The notes below the pieces were generated by a model. The model was not told the DNA's origin, did not search any database, and saw nothing but the letters and a program-made list of their open reading frames with translations. Shown here piece by piece: positions 1 to 13,861 of a stretch of 64,000 nucleotides of DNA. Both the position numbers and the translations under genes were made by a program. The stretch is taken from assembly GCF_030551255.1 (NCBI RefSeq), contig NZ_CP130630.1, forward strand, positions 5,437,501-5,501,500, read 5' to 3'. This DNA is from Streptomyces sp. NL15-2K (GTDB lineage Bacteria; Actinomycetota; Actinomycetes; Streptomycetales; Streptomycetaceae). Position 1 is the stretch's first letter. The number at the start of each line of letters is the position of its first letter.

Positions 1-177
1 CGCGCCCTCGGCGGAACTCGCCGTCCGCTCCTGCCAGAAGGAGTCCGGCCTGGCCGCAGCCGCCTCGTAGGTCTCCAGAAAGGCGAGGTGCGCCACCGGA
101 TCCCGCAGCGCCACAAGCCGCAACTCCTTCGCTGCGGGCCACTCATCAGGGCGTACGGACCGGATCACGTAGTTCAT
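1..177 (-). CDS. GNAT-family N-acetyltransferase, N-terminal fragment
   Basis: The reverse strand reads from an ATG at 177 to the window edge without a stop (59 codons). The protein begins MNYVIRSVRPDEW and continues with AAKELRLVALRDP, the first strand and helix of many GNAT acetyltransferases, where a short beta strand leads into 'R.a...Dw..lr.lRl.AL.d.P'. The acetyl-CoA binding loop lies outside the window, so the substrate cannot be judged. It is transcribed divergently from the histidine kinase gene, with a 116-base gap between them. Confidence 0.7.
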   Translation of the reverse strand, partial: MNYVIRSVRPDEWPAAKELRLVALRDPVAHLAFLETYEAAAARPDSFWQERTASSAEGA

Positions 178-293
178 ATGGCCACGGTAATACCCGGGTA
201 CTACACCCCTCACCCCAAATACTGCCCCCGGTCCGACGCCCGCCGCCCCCACGCGGACGAGCATCGAAGCATGGCGAAGGAAGAGGGCCCACC

Positions 294-1556
294 ATGGACT
301 CCGTGACGGAAGAACGCGCAGCGGAAGAACGAACGGCGGAACCCCTCACCGAGTACGTCCATCGCATCACCAGGCGGGTGCGCGCCTTCGACCGGAGCCA
401 TCCCCTGGTGTGGGACCTGCACATCACCGGCTTCTGGGTGACGGCGGCCCTGATCGACTACATCGGCGGCGGCTGGCGCAACATCGCCCACAACGTCCAC
501 GTCGCCGACTGGCTCGTCCTCGCCCTGAGCCTCGGCTTCTCCGTCCCCCTCCTCTGGCGACGCAGCCACCCCCGCGCCGTCCTCATCGCTCTGGCACCCG
601 TCGCCCTGGTCAACGCCTGGACCGGCGCCATCCTCCAGGCGGCGCTGCTCCAACTGCTCGTCGTCTACCACATCGCCCTGCGCCTGCCCCTGCGCACCAT
701 GTGGTGGGCGGCGACCCTGGTCCTCGCCCCGGTGGTCGTGACCGCGGCCCGCTACGGCGACGAAGGCAGCTGGGACCAGCAGATCGGCTCCCAACTGCTG
801 TCCATCGCCACGGCCGCCCTCGTCGGCGTCACGGTCCGCACCCGCCGCAACTACACCGAGGCCCTGGAAGACCGAGCCCGCCGCCTCGAGATCGAACGCG
901 ACCAGCAGACCCGCCTGGCCGCCGCCGCCGAACGCGCCCGCATAGCCCGCGAGATGCACGACATCATCGGCCACAACCTCTCCGTCATCACCGGCCTCGC
1001 CGACGGCGGAAAGTACGCCGCCACCAAGTCCCCGGAACGCGCCGCCCAAGCCCTCCACGCCATCGGCACCACCAGCCGCCAGGCTTTGAGCGAACTACGC
1101 CGCCTCCTGGACGTCCTGCGTGAGGAGGAGAAGTCCCAGAGCGAGGCCGAACTGACCCCCCAGCCCACCCTGACCGACCTCGACCAGCTCATCGACGGCG
1201 TACGCGCCGCCGGCCTACCCGTCCGCACCACCATCCACGGCACCCCCACCCTCCACCCCGGCCGCCAGCTCACGGTCTACCGCGTCATCCAGGAAGCCCT
1301 CACCAACACCCTCAAACACGGCGGCCCCGACGCCACAGCACTGATCACGATCGCGTACGAGGACAAAGGCGCCGTCACCGTCACCGTGACCGACACCGGC
1401 AACGGGGGCCAGGCCCTCGACAGAGGCGGCCGCGGACTACCCGGAATGCGCGAACGAACCGCCCTCTACGGCGGCACACTTGAGGCCGGCCCCCGCCCGC
1501 ACCCGGAGCGGGGCTGGCGCGTCCACTTACACCTCCCGGAGGAAACCCCGCAGTGA
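294..1556 (+). CDS. Two-component sensor histidine kinase, NarL/DesK type
   Basis: The 420-residue membrane sensor kinase has several hydrophobic segments in its first half (about residues 40-190), then a HisKA_3 dimerisation/phosphoacceptor box (AREMHDIIGHN; the phosphorylated His is near residue 222), and a C-terminal HATPase_c domain with an N-box around 'VIQEALTN' and a 'DTGNGG...GLPGMRER' G-box. It would autophosphorylate and pass phosphate to the response regulator encoded by the next gene, whose start overlaps its stop. The ATG at 294 follows a GGAAGAG ribosome binding site. The ligand is unknown, since the membrane sensor part is not a named domain. Confidence 0.93.
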   Translation: MDSVTEERAAEERTAEPLTEYVHRITRRVRAFDRSHPLVWDLHITGFWVTAALIDYIGGGWRNIAHNVHVADWLVLALSLGFSVPLLWRRSHPRAVLIALAPVALVNAWTGAILQAALLQLLVVYHIALRLPLRTMWWAATLVLAPVVVTAARYGDEGSWDQQIGSQLLSIATAALVGVTVRTRRNYTEALEDRARRLEIERDQQTRLAAAAERARIAREMHDIIGHNLSVITGLADGGKYAATKSPERAAQALHAIGTTSRQALSELRRLLDVLREEEKSQSEAELTPQPTLTDLDQLIDGVRAAGLPVRTTIHGTPTLHPGRQLTVYRVIQEALTNTLKHGGPDATALITIAYEDKGAVTVTVTDTGNGGQALDRGGRGLPGMRERTALYGGTLEAGPRPHPERGWRVHLHLPEETPQ

Positions 1557-2218
1557 CCACGGTCCTCATCGCCGACGACCAGCCCCTCCAGCGCCTCGGC
1601 TTCCGCATGCTGCTGGAGAGCCAGGACGACATGACGGTGCTGGGGGAGGCGACGAACCGAGCCAGCCGCATGACCGCCGAACTCCATCCCGACGTCGTCC
1701 TGATGGACGTCCGGATGCCCGGCCTCGACGGCATCGAGGCCACTCGCCGCATCGCCGCCGCCGGCGACCGCACCCGCGTCCTGATCCTCACCACCTTCGA
1801 CCTGGACGAGTACGCCTACGCCGGCCTGCGCGCGGGCGCCTCAGGTTTCCTGGTCAAGGACGCCCAGCCGGAGGACCTGCTTTCGGGCATCCGCGCGGTG
1901 GCTACGGGCGACGCGGTGGTGGCCCCCAGCCTGACCCGCCGCCTCCTGGACGCATACGCCCAGCACCTGCCGACCGGCACACCAGCCGAAAGCCCGGGAG
2001 ACCCGGACCCTCGCCTGGCCGCCCTCACGGACCGTGAACGCGAAATCCTGACGGTCATCGGCAAGGGCTGGACGAACACCGAGATAGCCACCCGCCTCCA
2101 CCTGGCCGAATCGACGGTGAAGACCCACGTGGGCCGCATCCTCGCGAAGACGGGCTCACGGGACCGCGTCCAGGCGGTGATCCTCGCGTACGACACGAAG
2201 CTGGTGCAGCCGTCATGA
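1553..2218 (+). CDS. NarL/LuxR-family response regulator
   Basis: The 221-residue partner of the upstream kinase starts at a GTG whose last bases overlap the kinase stop (GTGA), so the two are translationally coupled. The receiver domain is intact: acidic pair near the start (LIADDQ), phosphoacceptor Asp in VVLMDVRMPG, and Lys in FLVKDAQ. The C-terminal LuxR helix-turn-helix covers about residues 150-210 (LTDREREILTVIGKGWTNTEIATRL). DesR/LiaR-like systems with this layout often control membrane or envelope stress genes, but no target is visible here. Confidence 0.94.
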   Translation: MTTVLIADDQPLQRLGFRMLLESQDDMTVLGEATNRASRMTAELHPDVVLMDVRMPGLDGIEATRRIAAAGDRTRVLILTTFDLDEYAYAGLRAGASGFLVKDAQPEDLLSGIRAVATGDAVVAPSLTRRLLDAYAQHLPTGTPAESPGDPDPRLAALTDREREILTVIGKGWTNTEIATRLHLAESTVKTHVGRILAKTGSRDRVQAVILAYDTKLVQPS

Positions 2219-2231
2219 ATGCCTGAAACGC

Positions 2232-2266
2232 AGAAAACCCCGCACCATCCCGGTGCGGGGTTTTCT
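2232..2266. terminator. Bidirectional rho-independent terminator between response regulator and 5S rRNA
   Basis: A 15-base arm (AGAAAACCCCGCACC) and its exact inverse complement are separated by five bases, giving a GC-rich stem with A-run and T-run flanks on both sides. It can end the plus-strand two-component operon and the minus-strand rRNA operon, whose 5S gene ends 9 bases away. Confidence 0.88.
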
Positions 2267-2274
2267 CAAGATTT

Positions 2275-2393
2275 GTTCGGCGGCGTCCTACTCTCCCACA
2301 GGGTCCCCCCTGCAGTACCATCGGCGCTGTAAGGCTTAGCTTCCGGGTTCGGAATGTAACCGGGCGTTTCCCTCACGCTATAACCACCGAAAC
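2275..2393 (-). rRNA. rrf: 5S ribosomal RNA
   Basis: Reverse strand matches the streptomycete 5S rRNA: it begins GTTTCGGTGGTTATAGC, contains CCGAACCCGGAAGCTAAG, and ends near GGACGCCGCCGAAC. It is the last gene of the minus-strand 16S-23S-5S operon, about 90 bases after 23S. End positions are estimated to within a few bases. Confidence 0.95.
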
Positions 2394-2465
2394 ACTATGA
2401 AACTGTGAACGCCACAACCATTGCCGTGGCCCGGCAACGGGGCTGTTCGTGGTTTCAGAACCAAC

Positions 2466-2482
2466 ACAGTGGACGCGAGCAA
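2466..2482 (-). other. 3' strand of the 23S rRNA processing stem
   Basis: The sequence ACAGTGGACGCGAGCA on the plus strand here is the exact inverse complement of the segment at 5611-5627. The two flank the 23S gene and can pair over 17 bases in the primary transcript, forming the long stem that RNase III cuts to release pre-23S rRNA. Its position just outside both mature ends supports the 23S boundaries given here. Confidence 0.8.
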
Positions 2483-2483
2483 C

Positions 2484-7447
<4,964 letters not shown>

Positions 7448-7707
7448 ATGTTTACCGGTTATCCGGTCGACACCACGAGAGCGGAACCTCCGGGCGGAAT
7501 AAGCCCGACGGTTCACAGCGTCCTCGCTGTGTATTCTTCAAAGGAACCTCGCCACCGGAAAGATCCGATGGACGGGGTATCAACATATCTGGCGTTGACT
7601 TTTGGCACGCTGTTGAGTTCTCAAGGAACGGACGCTTCCTTTGTACTCACCCGAGAGACTCTCTCGCGGCTTTCCTCCGGGCGCTTCCCTTCGGTCTTAC
7701 GTTTCCA

Positions 7708-7743
7708 ACTCTACCAGATCGTTTCGCGATCCGATTCCCAGTC
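7708..7743 (-). promoter_or_regulatory. rrn promoter-like element nearest 16S
   Basis: On the reverse strand a GACTGGG block is followed at fixed distance by GATCTGGTAGAGT, with TAGAGT (7713-7708) as the likely -10 hexamer. The same two blocks at the same spacing recur 81 bases upstream. No good TTGACA -35 is present at 17 bases, so this promoter is called by repetition and position. Confidence 0.5.
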
Positions 7744-7788
7744 GGAGGGGATTTTGCTTTCCGGCCTCTCGACCTTCCGGCGGTGTCG

Positions 7789-7826
7789 ACTTTATCAGAT
7801 CCTCTCGGTGTCTGACGCCCAGTCAA
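7789..7826 (-). promoter_or_regulatory. rrn promoter-like element, second from 16S
   Basis: The reverse strand carries TTGACTGGG followed by GATCTGATAAAGT; TAAAGT at 7794-7789 is the likely -10. The TTGACT lies 26 bases from it, too far to be a standard -35, but the block arrangement duplicates the element at 7708-7743, which suggests a conserved rrn promoter module. Confidence 0.5.
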
Positions 7827-7869
7827 CCGGGTTTGTCTTCGCAGCCGTTGGGCCGTTCCGACGTCTCAA

Positions 7870-7899
7870 ACCTTAGCGGATTCCCTCGGCAGGTCCCAA
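7870..7899 (-). promoter_or_regulatory. rrn promoter, third from 16S
   Basis: Reverse strand: TTGGGA (7899-7894), 18-base spacer, TAAGGT (7875-7870). Spacing suits the vegetative sigma factor HrdB, and the site lies in the leader region of the rRNA operon. Confidence 0.5.
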
Positions 7900-7924
7900 A
7901 TCGAGGTGCCGAGCCCAGATCGAA

Positions 7925-7949
7925 TTGAATTCGGGCGCGCCGAATTCAA
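7925..7949. repeat. Perfect 10-bp inverted repeat in the rrn leader region
   Basis: TTGAATTCGG and its exact complement flank a five-base GCGCG loop. It lies between the distal promoter (8043-8071) and the next one (7870-7899) of the rRNA operon. It could be a hairpin in the longest rRNA leader or a protein-binding palindrome. No U-run follows on either strand, so a classical terminator is unlikely. Confidence 0.6.
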
Positions 7950-8042
7950 CCCCGCTGGGAGATCGTGCTGGTGGTTTGAGGTGCCGCTCATGCGGCGGAT
8001 GTGCTGTCGCAGAACCGTTACGGCTCCGTGGCAACCCGAAGA

Positions 8043-8071
8043 ACTTTACGGATCGGCCAGGGGGCTGTCAA
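8043..8071 (-). promoter_or_regulatory. Distal rrn promoter, strong consensus match
   Basis: Reverse strand: TTGACA (8071-8066), exactly 17 bases, TAAAGT (8048-8043). This is the closest match to the HrdB consensus in the window and lies about 600 bases upstream of 16S, inside the gap before the MarR gene. With the three nearer elements it gives the four-promoter layout known for Streptomyces rrn operons. The remaining leader (7448-8113) holds no gene. Confidence 0.7.
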
Positions 8072-8113
8072 GTGCCCTCTGTCAAGATCTTTACTGGGGC
8101 CTCAGGGCCCGCA

Positions 8114-8668
8114 TCAGTCCAGGTCAGTGAGGCGTCCGCCGGCGTCCGGCTGGGCGTGCTCCACCCTGCGTAGGAGGCGGGTGAGGACTTCGCCGAGGGC
8201 TGTGCGCTCTTCCGGCGAGAGGTCCTGGAGGAGGTCCTCCTCGAAGACCGAGGCGAGCCGCATGGCCTCCAGCCACTTCTCGCGGCCCTCCGCGGTCAGT
8301 TCGACGATCACGCGGACGCGGTTGGACTCGTCGCGCTCCCTGGTGACGAGCCCTTCGCCGACCATGCGGTCGATCCGGTGGGTCATCGCGGCCGGCGTCA
8401 GGCCGAGGCGCTTGGCGAGGTCGCTGGGGCCCAGGCGGTAGGGCGCGCCGGAGAGGACGAGTGCCTTGAGGACCTCCCACTCGGCGTTGCTGATGCCGAG
8501 TGCTGAGGTCTGGCGACCGTAGGCGACGTTCATACGCCGGTTCAGGCGGGCCAGCGCCGAGACGATCTTCTCGACCTGGGGGTCGAGGTCCTGGAACTCG
8601 CGTTGGTAGGCGGCGATCTGCTCTTCGAGGGTCGGCTCGCTGCTGATGCTGCCGGAGGTGTCGCCCAT
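8114..8668 (-). CDS. MarR-family transcriptional regulator
   Basis: The 184-residue winged-helix repressor has the MarR core at about residues 45-145: helix-turn-helix LGPSDLAKRLGLTPAAMTHRIDRM, then the beta wing with RDESNRVRVIVELT. It is transcribed divergently from an MFS exporter gene, with an imperfect palindrome between them. The usual arrangement is that the MarR protein represses both itself and the exporter until a small ligand binds. The ligand cannot be predicted. The ATG at 8668 is the first in-frame start of the conserved region. Confidence 0.9.
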   Translation of the reverse strand: MGDTSGSISSEPTLEEQIAAYQREFQDLDPQVEKIVSALARLNRRMNVAYGRQTSALGISNAEWEVLKALVLSGAPYRLGPSDLAKRLGLTPAAMTHRIDRMVGEGLVTRERDESNRVRVIVELTAEGREKWLEAMRLASVFEEDLLQDLSPEERTALGEVLTRLLRRVEHAQPDAGGRLTDLD

Positions 8669-8723
8669 GGGGGCAGTATCGCACGGGCTGCTTGGCGTTG
8701 AAGTCCTTCTATGTGTACTGTTT

Positions 8724-8749
8724 AGATTCGAACTTTAGCTTCGAAGTCT
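8724..8749. promoter_or_regulatory. Candidate MarR operator
   Basis: An imperfect inverted repeat (AGATTCGAAC and CTTCGAAGTCT around TTTAG) lies midway in the 130-base gap between the divergent MarR and MFS genes. It overlaps a region of low GC where promoters for both genes would be expected. Size and position fit a MarR dimer site; the assignment is inferred. Confidence 0.55.
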
Positions 8750-8796
8750 TCAGTCCTAACTACTGAGATCTACCAACTAACTCGAGAGAGGTGAAC

Positions 8797-10119
8797 GTGA
8801 CCAGGGCGATGGGCGCCGCGATGCGCCGGATCCATGTGGGCAATGCACTCAGCGCGTTCGGGCTCGGCTTCACGGTCCCGTACCTGTACGTCTACGTGGC
8901 GCAGGTGCGGGGACTGGGTGCCGTGACGGCGGGGCTCGTCCTCGCCGTGTTCGCCGTGGCCGCGCTGGTCGTGCTGCCGTTCGCCGGGCGGGCCATCGTC
9001 CGGCGGGGCCCGCTGCCGGTGCTGCTCACCGCCCTGGTCACCGCCGCGCTGGGCGCGCTGAGCCTGGGGCTCGCGGGCAGTGCGACGACCGTGCTGCTTG
9101 CGGCGGCCGCGCTCGGGGCGGGGCAGGCCGTGATGCAGCCGGCGCTCGCGACGATGATCGTGGACTGCTCGACGGCTCAGACGCGGTCGCGGGCGTTCGC
9201 GACGCAGTTCTTCCTGCAGAACCTGGGGCTCGGGGTCGGTGGGCTGATCGGCGGGCATCTCGTCGACACGACTCGTGTCTCCTCTTTCACGCTGCTGTTC
9301 GCGATCGAGGCGGTGATGTTCCTGGTGCTGGTCGTAGTGATGGTGACGGTGCGGATGCCGCACTCGCCGCGGATCGCGGATGCGTCGGGGCAGTCCGGGG
9401 GGTCGGGGCGGTCGGGGCGGTCGGGTTCCGCCCGCGGGAGCTGGGGGCAGTTGTTGGGCAACCGGGCCATGGTGCAGCTGTGTGTGCTGGGGTTCGTGCT
9501 GTTCTTCGCCTGCTACGGGCAGTTCGAGTCGGGGCTGAGTGCGTACGGCGTGGAGGCGGCCGGGATCTCGACGTCCGCGTTGGGGGCGGCGCTGGCGGCG
9601 AACACCGCGGTGATCGTGGTTGCGCAGTTCGCGGTGCTGAGGTTCGTGGAGCGGCGGAGGCGGTCCCGGGTGATCGCGTCCGTGGGGTTGATCTGGGCCG
9701 TGGCGTGGGTTGTGGCTGCGTACGCGGGGCTTGGGCATGGCAGTCAGGAGATGGCTACGGCGGCGTTCGTGTCGACGTACGCGTTGTTCGGGCTGGGGGA
9801 GGCGATGTTGTCGCCGACGGTTGCGCCGTTGGTGGCTGATCTGGCGCCGGCGGGGATGGCGGGGCAGTACAACTCCGCGTTCGCGCTGGTGAAGCAGTTG
9901 GCGTTGGCTGTGGGGCCGGCTGTCGGTGGGCCTATGGGTGCCTCGCTGCATGCGCCGTATGTCGTGACGTTTCTGCTGTTCTGCTTGGGGATCACGTTTC
10001 TGGCGGTGCGGTTGGGGCGGGAGCTTACGGCGGCGCAGGATCAGCCCTGGGCGGGGAAGAGCAGGGTGGTGGCTCAGGGGGGTGCGGCTGCGGCCGGGCA
10101 GGCGCGGGCTCGGGCCTGA
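8797..10119 (+). CDS. MFS transporter (drug exporter type)
   Basis: About 440 residues with twelve predicted membrane segments, typical MFS size. The first helix (NALSAFGLGFTVPYLYVYVAQV) and an Arg-rich loop (GRAIVRRG) after helix 2 fit motif A of multidrug efflux members; a central Gly/Ser/Arg-rich loop (about residues 190-220) joins the two six-helix halves. Control by the divergent MarR gene supports an export role. The GTG at 8797 is chosen because GAGAGG ends five bases before it; the earlier GTG at 8791 lies within the binding site. The end is Ala/Gly/Arg-rich and cytoplasmic. Confidence 0.88.
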   Translation: MTRAMGAAMRRIHVGNALSAFGLGFTVPYLYVYVAQVRGLGAVTAGLVLAVFAVAALVVLPFAGRAIVRRGPLPVLLTALVTAALGALSLGLAGSATTVLLAAAALGAGQAVMQPALATMIVDCSTAQTRSRAFATQFFLQNLGLGVGGLIGGHLVDTTRVSSFTLLFAIEAVMFLVLVVVMVTVRMPHSPRIADASGQSGGSGRSGRSGSARGSWGQLLGNRAMVQLCVLGFVLFFACYGQFESGLSAYGVEAAGISTSALGAALAANTAVIVVAQFAVLRFVERRRRSRVIASVGLIWAVAWVVAAYAGLGHGSQEMATAAFVSTYALFGLGEAMLSPTVAPLVADLAPAGMAGQYNSAFALVKQLALAVGPAVGGPMGASLHAPYVVTFLLFCLGITFLAVRLGRELTAAQDQPWAGKSRVVAQGGAAAAGQARARA

Positions 10120-10207
10120 CTTCGACACCGCCAGGGGGCTCCGCCCCCTGGACCCCCGGCCTATGTCCACCCACCACCCGACTCGGTCGGCCCCTACGAC
10201 GGCCCGT

Positions 10208-11857
10208 TCACTTCGCGACCCCCGGCAGCCCGAACTCGCACCACACCGCCTTCCCGCCGCCCGGCGTCCGCCGAGACCCCCATGCCGACGCGATGGTCGC
10301 CACGATGGCGATGCCCCGGCCCGACTCGTCCCCGGGTTCCGCGCGCCGTCGTCGGGGGAGGTGGTCGTCGCCGTCCGTGACCTCGACGATCAGTCGGCGG
10401 TCGGTGCGGCGGAGGCGCAGTCGCATGGGTGGGGTGCCGTGTTGGAGTGAGTTGGCGACCAGTTCGCTCGCGGCGAGGACACCCAGGTCGTGCAGTTCCA
10501 CCGGGAACCGCCAGCTGGTCAGCACGCCGGAGGCGAACGCACGCGCGCGTGGTGCCGCCTCCACGCCGCCCAGCAGTTCCAGGGCCGCGTTGCGGAAGAG
10601 GTCGCTGTCGGGGCCCGTGCGGGCGGGGTGCTGGAGGACCAGGACGGCCACGTCGTCGTCGTGGTCCGCCGTCACGCCCGCCGAGCGGACCAGGCGGTCG
10701 CAGACGACCTGGGGGGTGCCGGTCGCGCCCGCCAGTGCTCGCTCCAGGGCCGCGATGCCCTCGTCCAGGTCCTCGTTCCTCCGCTCCACCAGGCCGTCGG
10801 TGTACAGCACCGCCGTAGAGCCCGGGCTCAGCGGGATCGAGCCCGAGGCGTGCATCCAGCCGCCCGTGCCGAGCGGCGGGCCGGTCGGTTCGTCGGCGCG
10901 CTGGACGGCTCCGCTCTCGTCGCGGACCAGGATGGGCAGGTGGCCGGCCGAGGCGTACACCAGCCGGCCCTCGTTCGGGTCGTGGACGGCGTACACGCAC
11001 GTGGCGATCTGGTTGGCGTCGATTTCCATGGCGAGGCCGTCCAGGAGCTGGAGCACCTCGTGCGGGGGCAGGTCGAGGCGGGCGTACGCCCTGACCGCCG
11101 TACGGAGCTGGCCCATGACCGCCGCCGCGCGGACCCCTCGGCCCATCACGTCGCCGATCACGAGTGCCGTGCGGCCGCCGCCGAGTGTGATCACGTCGTA
11201 CCAGTCGCCGCCGACCGCTGCCTCCGTGCCGCCGGGGTGGTACGTCGCCGCGATGCGTAGGTCGTCCGGTTGTTCGAGCTCTTGTGGGAGCAGGGACCTC
11301 TGGAGGGTGACCGCGGTTTCGCGCTGGCGGCGTTCGCTGGCTCTGAGGCGTTCGGCGGCTTCGGCGTGGTCGGTGACGTCCGTCGCGAAGACGAGGACGC
11401 CACCGTCGCCCTCGGCGACCGGCGTGCACGTGAAGGTGTACGAGCGGCTGTCGGGGGCCTTGCGGGACTTGACCGTGCGGGGCTTGCCGCTGCGCAGTAC
11501 CTGGTCCAGGAGCGGGAGCAGGCCGATCTCGTCCAGCTCCGGGAGGGCCTCGCGGGCCGGGGCGCCGGTCGGGCGGGCGCCGAAGGCGGTGACGTAGGCG
11601 TCGTTGACGTAGGCGAGGCGGTGGTCGGAGCCGTGGACGAGGGCGACGAGGGCCGGGACGCGGTCCAGAACCTCGCGCACCCGGAGTTCGTCGACGGCCG
11701 GCACGGGTGGCGCCGCGTCGGTCAGTTGTTCGGCGCGGGCCGCGGGGACGGAGCCCGAGCCTTCTCCCCGCCGGTCCGGGAGGACCGTCTGTTCGGTCCG
11801 CGCTGCGGCGCGGCGCTGCGTTCCGGGGAGCCGGGCGCTCCAGCGCGTGAAGTTCAC
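10208..11857 (-). CDS. PAS - SpoIIE-type PP2C phosphatase - HATPase regulator
   Basis: A 549-residue three-domain signalling protein. A PAS domain (about residues 50-170; LAYVNDAYVTAFG) is followed by a SpoIIE/RsbU PP2C phosphatase (about 200-400; metal-binding GGDWYDV and GDVMGRG) and a C-terminal RsbW-like ATPase (about 430-545; ELVANSLQHG and ESGRGIAIV). Such proteins control anti-sigma antagonists by dephosphorylation and also carry a kinase-like domain, so one protein can act in both directions of a partner-switching pathway. No anti-sigma or STAS gene is adjacent. GTG 11857 is chosen because AAGGA precedes it; upstream in-frame sequence is low-complexity and unlike coding sequence. Confidence 0.9.
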   Translation of the reverse strand: MNFTRWSARLPGTQRRAAARTEQTVLPDRRGEGSGSVPAARAEQLTDAAPPVPAVDELRVREVLDRVPALVALVHGSDHRLAYVNDAYVTAFGARPTGAPAREALPELDEIGLLPLLDQVLRSGKPRTVKSRKAPDSRSYTFTCTPVAEGDGGVLVFATDVTDHAEAAERLRASERRQRETAVTLQRSLLPQELEQPDDLRIAATYHPGGTEAAVGGDWYDVITLGGGRTALVIGDVMGRGVRAAAVMGQLRTAVRAYARLDLPPHEVLQLLDGLAMEIDANQIATCVYAVHDPNEGRLVYASAGHLPILVRDESGAVQRADEPTGPPLGTGGWMHASGSIPLSPGSTAVLYTDGLVERRNEDLDEGIAALERALAGATGTPQVVCDRLVRSAGVTADHDDDVAVLVLQHPARTGPDSDLFRNAALELLGGVEAAPRARAFASGVLTSWRFPVELHDLGVLAASELVANSLQHGTPPMRLRLRRTDRRLIVEVTDGDDHLPRRRRAEPGDESGRGIAIVATIASAWGSRRTPGGGKAVWCEFGLPGVAK

Positions 11858-12107
11858 GAATCCTTGCCTCGTGTCATCGTCTTCGGCGTGTTCGGCCTGT
11901 TCGACCTGTTCGGCGTTCAGGCCGGCTCCGGACCCGGCGGGGTCTGGAGGGTGGTGGCGCCCCGAGGGTGCGGCACTGTGGGGAAAGCCTCGTGGGTTCG
12001 AAGGGCGGGGGTCTGTCCCGTCCAAGGTCGGGACCAGTCTGGCAGGGCGGCCGACGAGGTCGACATCCGTCAGACGCCTACCGTGCGGTCGGAGTTCCTC
12101 GGTCCGG

Positions 12108-13487
12108 TCAGGACGACCCCTTCGGGTTGTCCGGCGGTGTGTGAGGAGGCTTTCCACCGGCCGCGAGTTCGAACTCCGCTCGGGGATGTTCGAGCGATCC
12201 CAGGGAGACGATCTCCCTCTTGAAGAGCCCGGACAGGGTCCATTCGGCCAGGACGCGGGCCTTGCGGTTGAAGGTGGGCACCCTGCTGAGGTGGTAGACG
12301 CGGTGCATGAACCAGGCAGGGTAGCCCTTCAGCTTGCGTCCGTAGACGTGGGCGACGCCTTTGTGCAGTCCCAGGGAGGCGACTGAGCCGACGTACTTGT
12401 GGGAGTACGTGTCCAGGGGCTCGCCGCGCAGGGAGTGGGCGATGTTGTCGCCGAGGGTCTTGGCCTGGCGCAGCGCGTGCTGGGCGTTGGGGGCGCATTC
12501 CCTGCCGGGTTCCGCGGCGGTGACGTCGGGGACGGCGGCGGCGTCGCCCGCGGCCCACGCGTGCGTGGTGCCCTCGATCGTCAGCCGAGGGGTGCATTTC
12601 AGCCGACCGCGTTCGTTCAGGGGGAGGTCGGAGGCGGCGAGGATCGGGTGGGGTTTGACGCCGGCCGTCCAGACGACCGTACGGGTCGGGAAGCGGGCGC
12701 CGTCGCTGAGGACGGCGACGCGGTCCGCGCAGGATTCCAGGCGGGTGTTCAGCCGTACGTCGATGTTGCGGCGGCGCAGCTCGGTGACGGTGTAGCGGCC
12801 CATCTCCTCGCCGACCTCGGGCAGGATGCGGTCCGAGGCCTCGACGAGGATCCACTTCATGTCCTCGGGGCGGACGTTGTGGTAGTAGCGCGCGGTGTAG
12901 CGGGCCATGTCCTCCAGCTCGCCGAGCGCCTCGACTCCGGCGTAGCCGCCGCCGACGAAGACGAAGGTCAGGGCCGCGTCGCGGATGGCGGGGTCGCGGG
13001 TGGAGGAGGCGATGTCCATCTGCTCGATGACGTGGTTGCGCAGGCCGATGGCCTCCTCGACGGTCTTGAAGCCGATGCCGTGGTCGGCGAGGCCGGGGAT
13101 GGGCAGGGTGCGTGAGATGGAGCCGGGCGCGAGGACGAGTTCGTCGTACGACAGCTGCTGGGGGCCGGTGCGCTCCTCCTCGGTGGCGAGCGTGGTGACG
13201 GCGGCGGTGCGTTTGGCGTGGTCGATGGAGGTGGCCTCGCCGATGACGACCCGGCAGCGGTCGAGGAGGCGGCGCAGCGGTACGACGACATGGCGGGGAG
13301 AGATGGAGCCCGCGGCCGCTTCCGGGAGGAACGGTTGGTAGGTCATGTACGGGTCGGGAGTGACCACTGTGATCTCCGCCTCGCCCCGGTCGAGTTCCCG
13401 TTTCAGCTTCCGCTGGAGACGCAGGGCCGTGTACATCCCGACGTAGCCGCCGCCGACAACGAGAATGCGCGCACGTTCCTTCACCAT
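12108..13487 (-). CDS. ndh: Type II NADH dehydrogenase (NAD(P)/FAD-dependent oxidoreductase)
   Basis: The 459-residue non-proton-pumping NADH:menaquinone oxidoreductase carries a first Rossmann FAD motif at residues 8-20 (ILVVGGGYVGMYTAL), a second dinucleotide motif near the middle (FVFVGGGYAGVEALGEL) for NADH, and the late FAD-contact block AWAAGDAAAVPD. A C-terminal amphipathic region (VYHLSRVPTFNRKARV) would hold it on the inner membrane face. It passes electrons from NADH to the quinone pool. The ATG at 13487 opens the conserved region; upstream in-frame codons are not conserved in style. The 374-base gap to the TetR gene is divergent and shows no other gene. Confidence 0.93.
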   Translation of the reverse strand: MVKERARILVVGGGYVGMYTALRLQRKLKRELDRGEAEITVVTPDPYMTYQPFLPEAAAGSISPRHVVVPLRRLLDRCRVVIGEATSIDHAKRTAAVTTLATEEERTGPQQLSYDELVLAPGSISRTLPIPGLADHGIGFKTVEEAIGLRNHVIEQMDIASSTRDPAIRDAALTFVFVGGGYAGVEALGELEDMARYTARYYHNVRPEDMKWILVEASDRILPEVGEEMGRYTVTELRRRNIDVRLNTRLESCADRVAVLSDGARFPTRTVVWTAGVKPHPILAASDLPLNERGRLKCTPRLTIEGTTHAWAAGDAAAVPDVTAAEPGRECAPNAQHALRQAKTLGDNIAHSLRGEPLDTYSHKYVGSVASLGLHKGVAHVYGRKLKGYPAWFMHRVYHLSRVPTFNRKARVLAEWTLSGLFKREIVSLGSLEHPRAEFELAAGGKPPHTPPDNPKGSS

Positions 13488-13861
13488 CCCATGACGCACC
13501 CGGCGCTTGCGTTTGTCCACAGCCCCGACAAATTGTGTGACTGCGAGCCGTGGGCGGGCAGGGTTGGCCGAATCGCCGGAGTGGGGGGAAGGACCGCAGG
13601 TCAGAGGGGGTGCGCCGGGCGCTCGGAGGGGGTGCAATCGGGACGTATGCGACCCGTACTCCGATCGGGGGGCGCTCCGTGCGGAACGTGCCCCTTCTGA
13701 ATTGACCCTCACTCAACTATGTTCGTGTGTCGACGGGGTGTAGGGGGATGCGCCTTCGGTTCCGCGACGCGCGGAGCCGTGACCGGGCTTGTTCCGATCG
13801 CTCCGGCTTTCAATGGCGGGGAGAGTCTCCGGGGGGAGACGTCATTACCGGGGGAACACTT

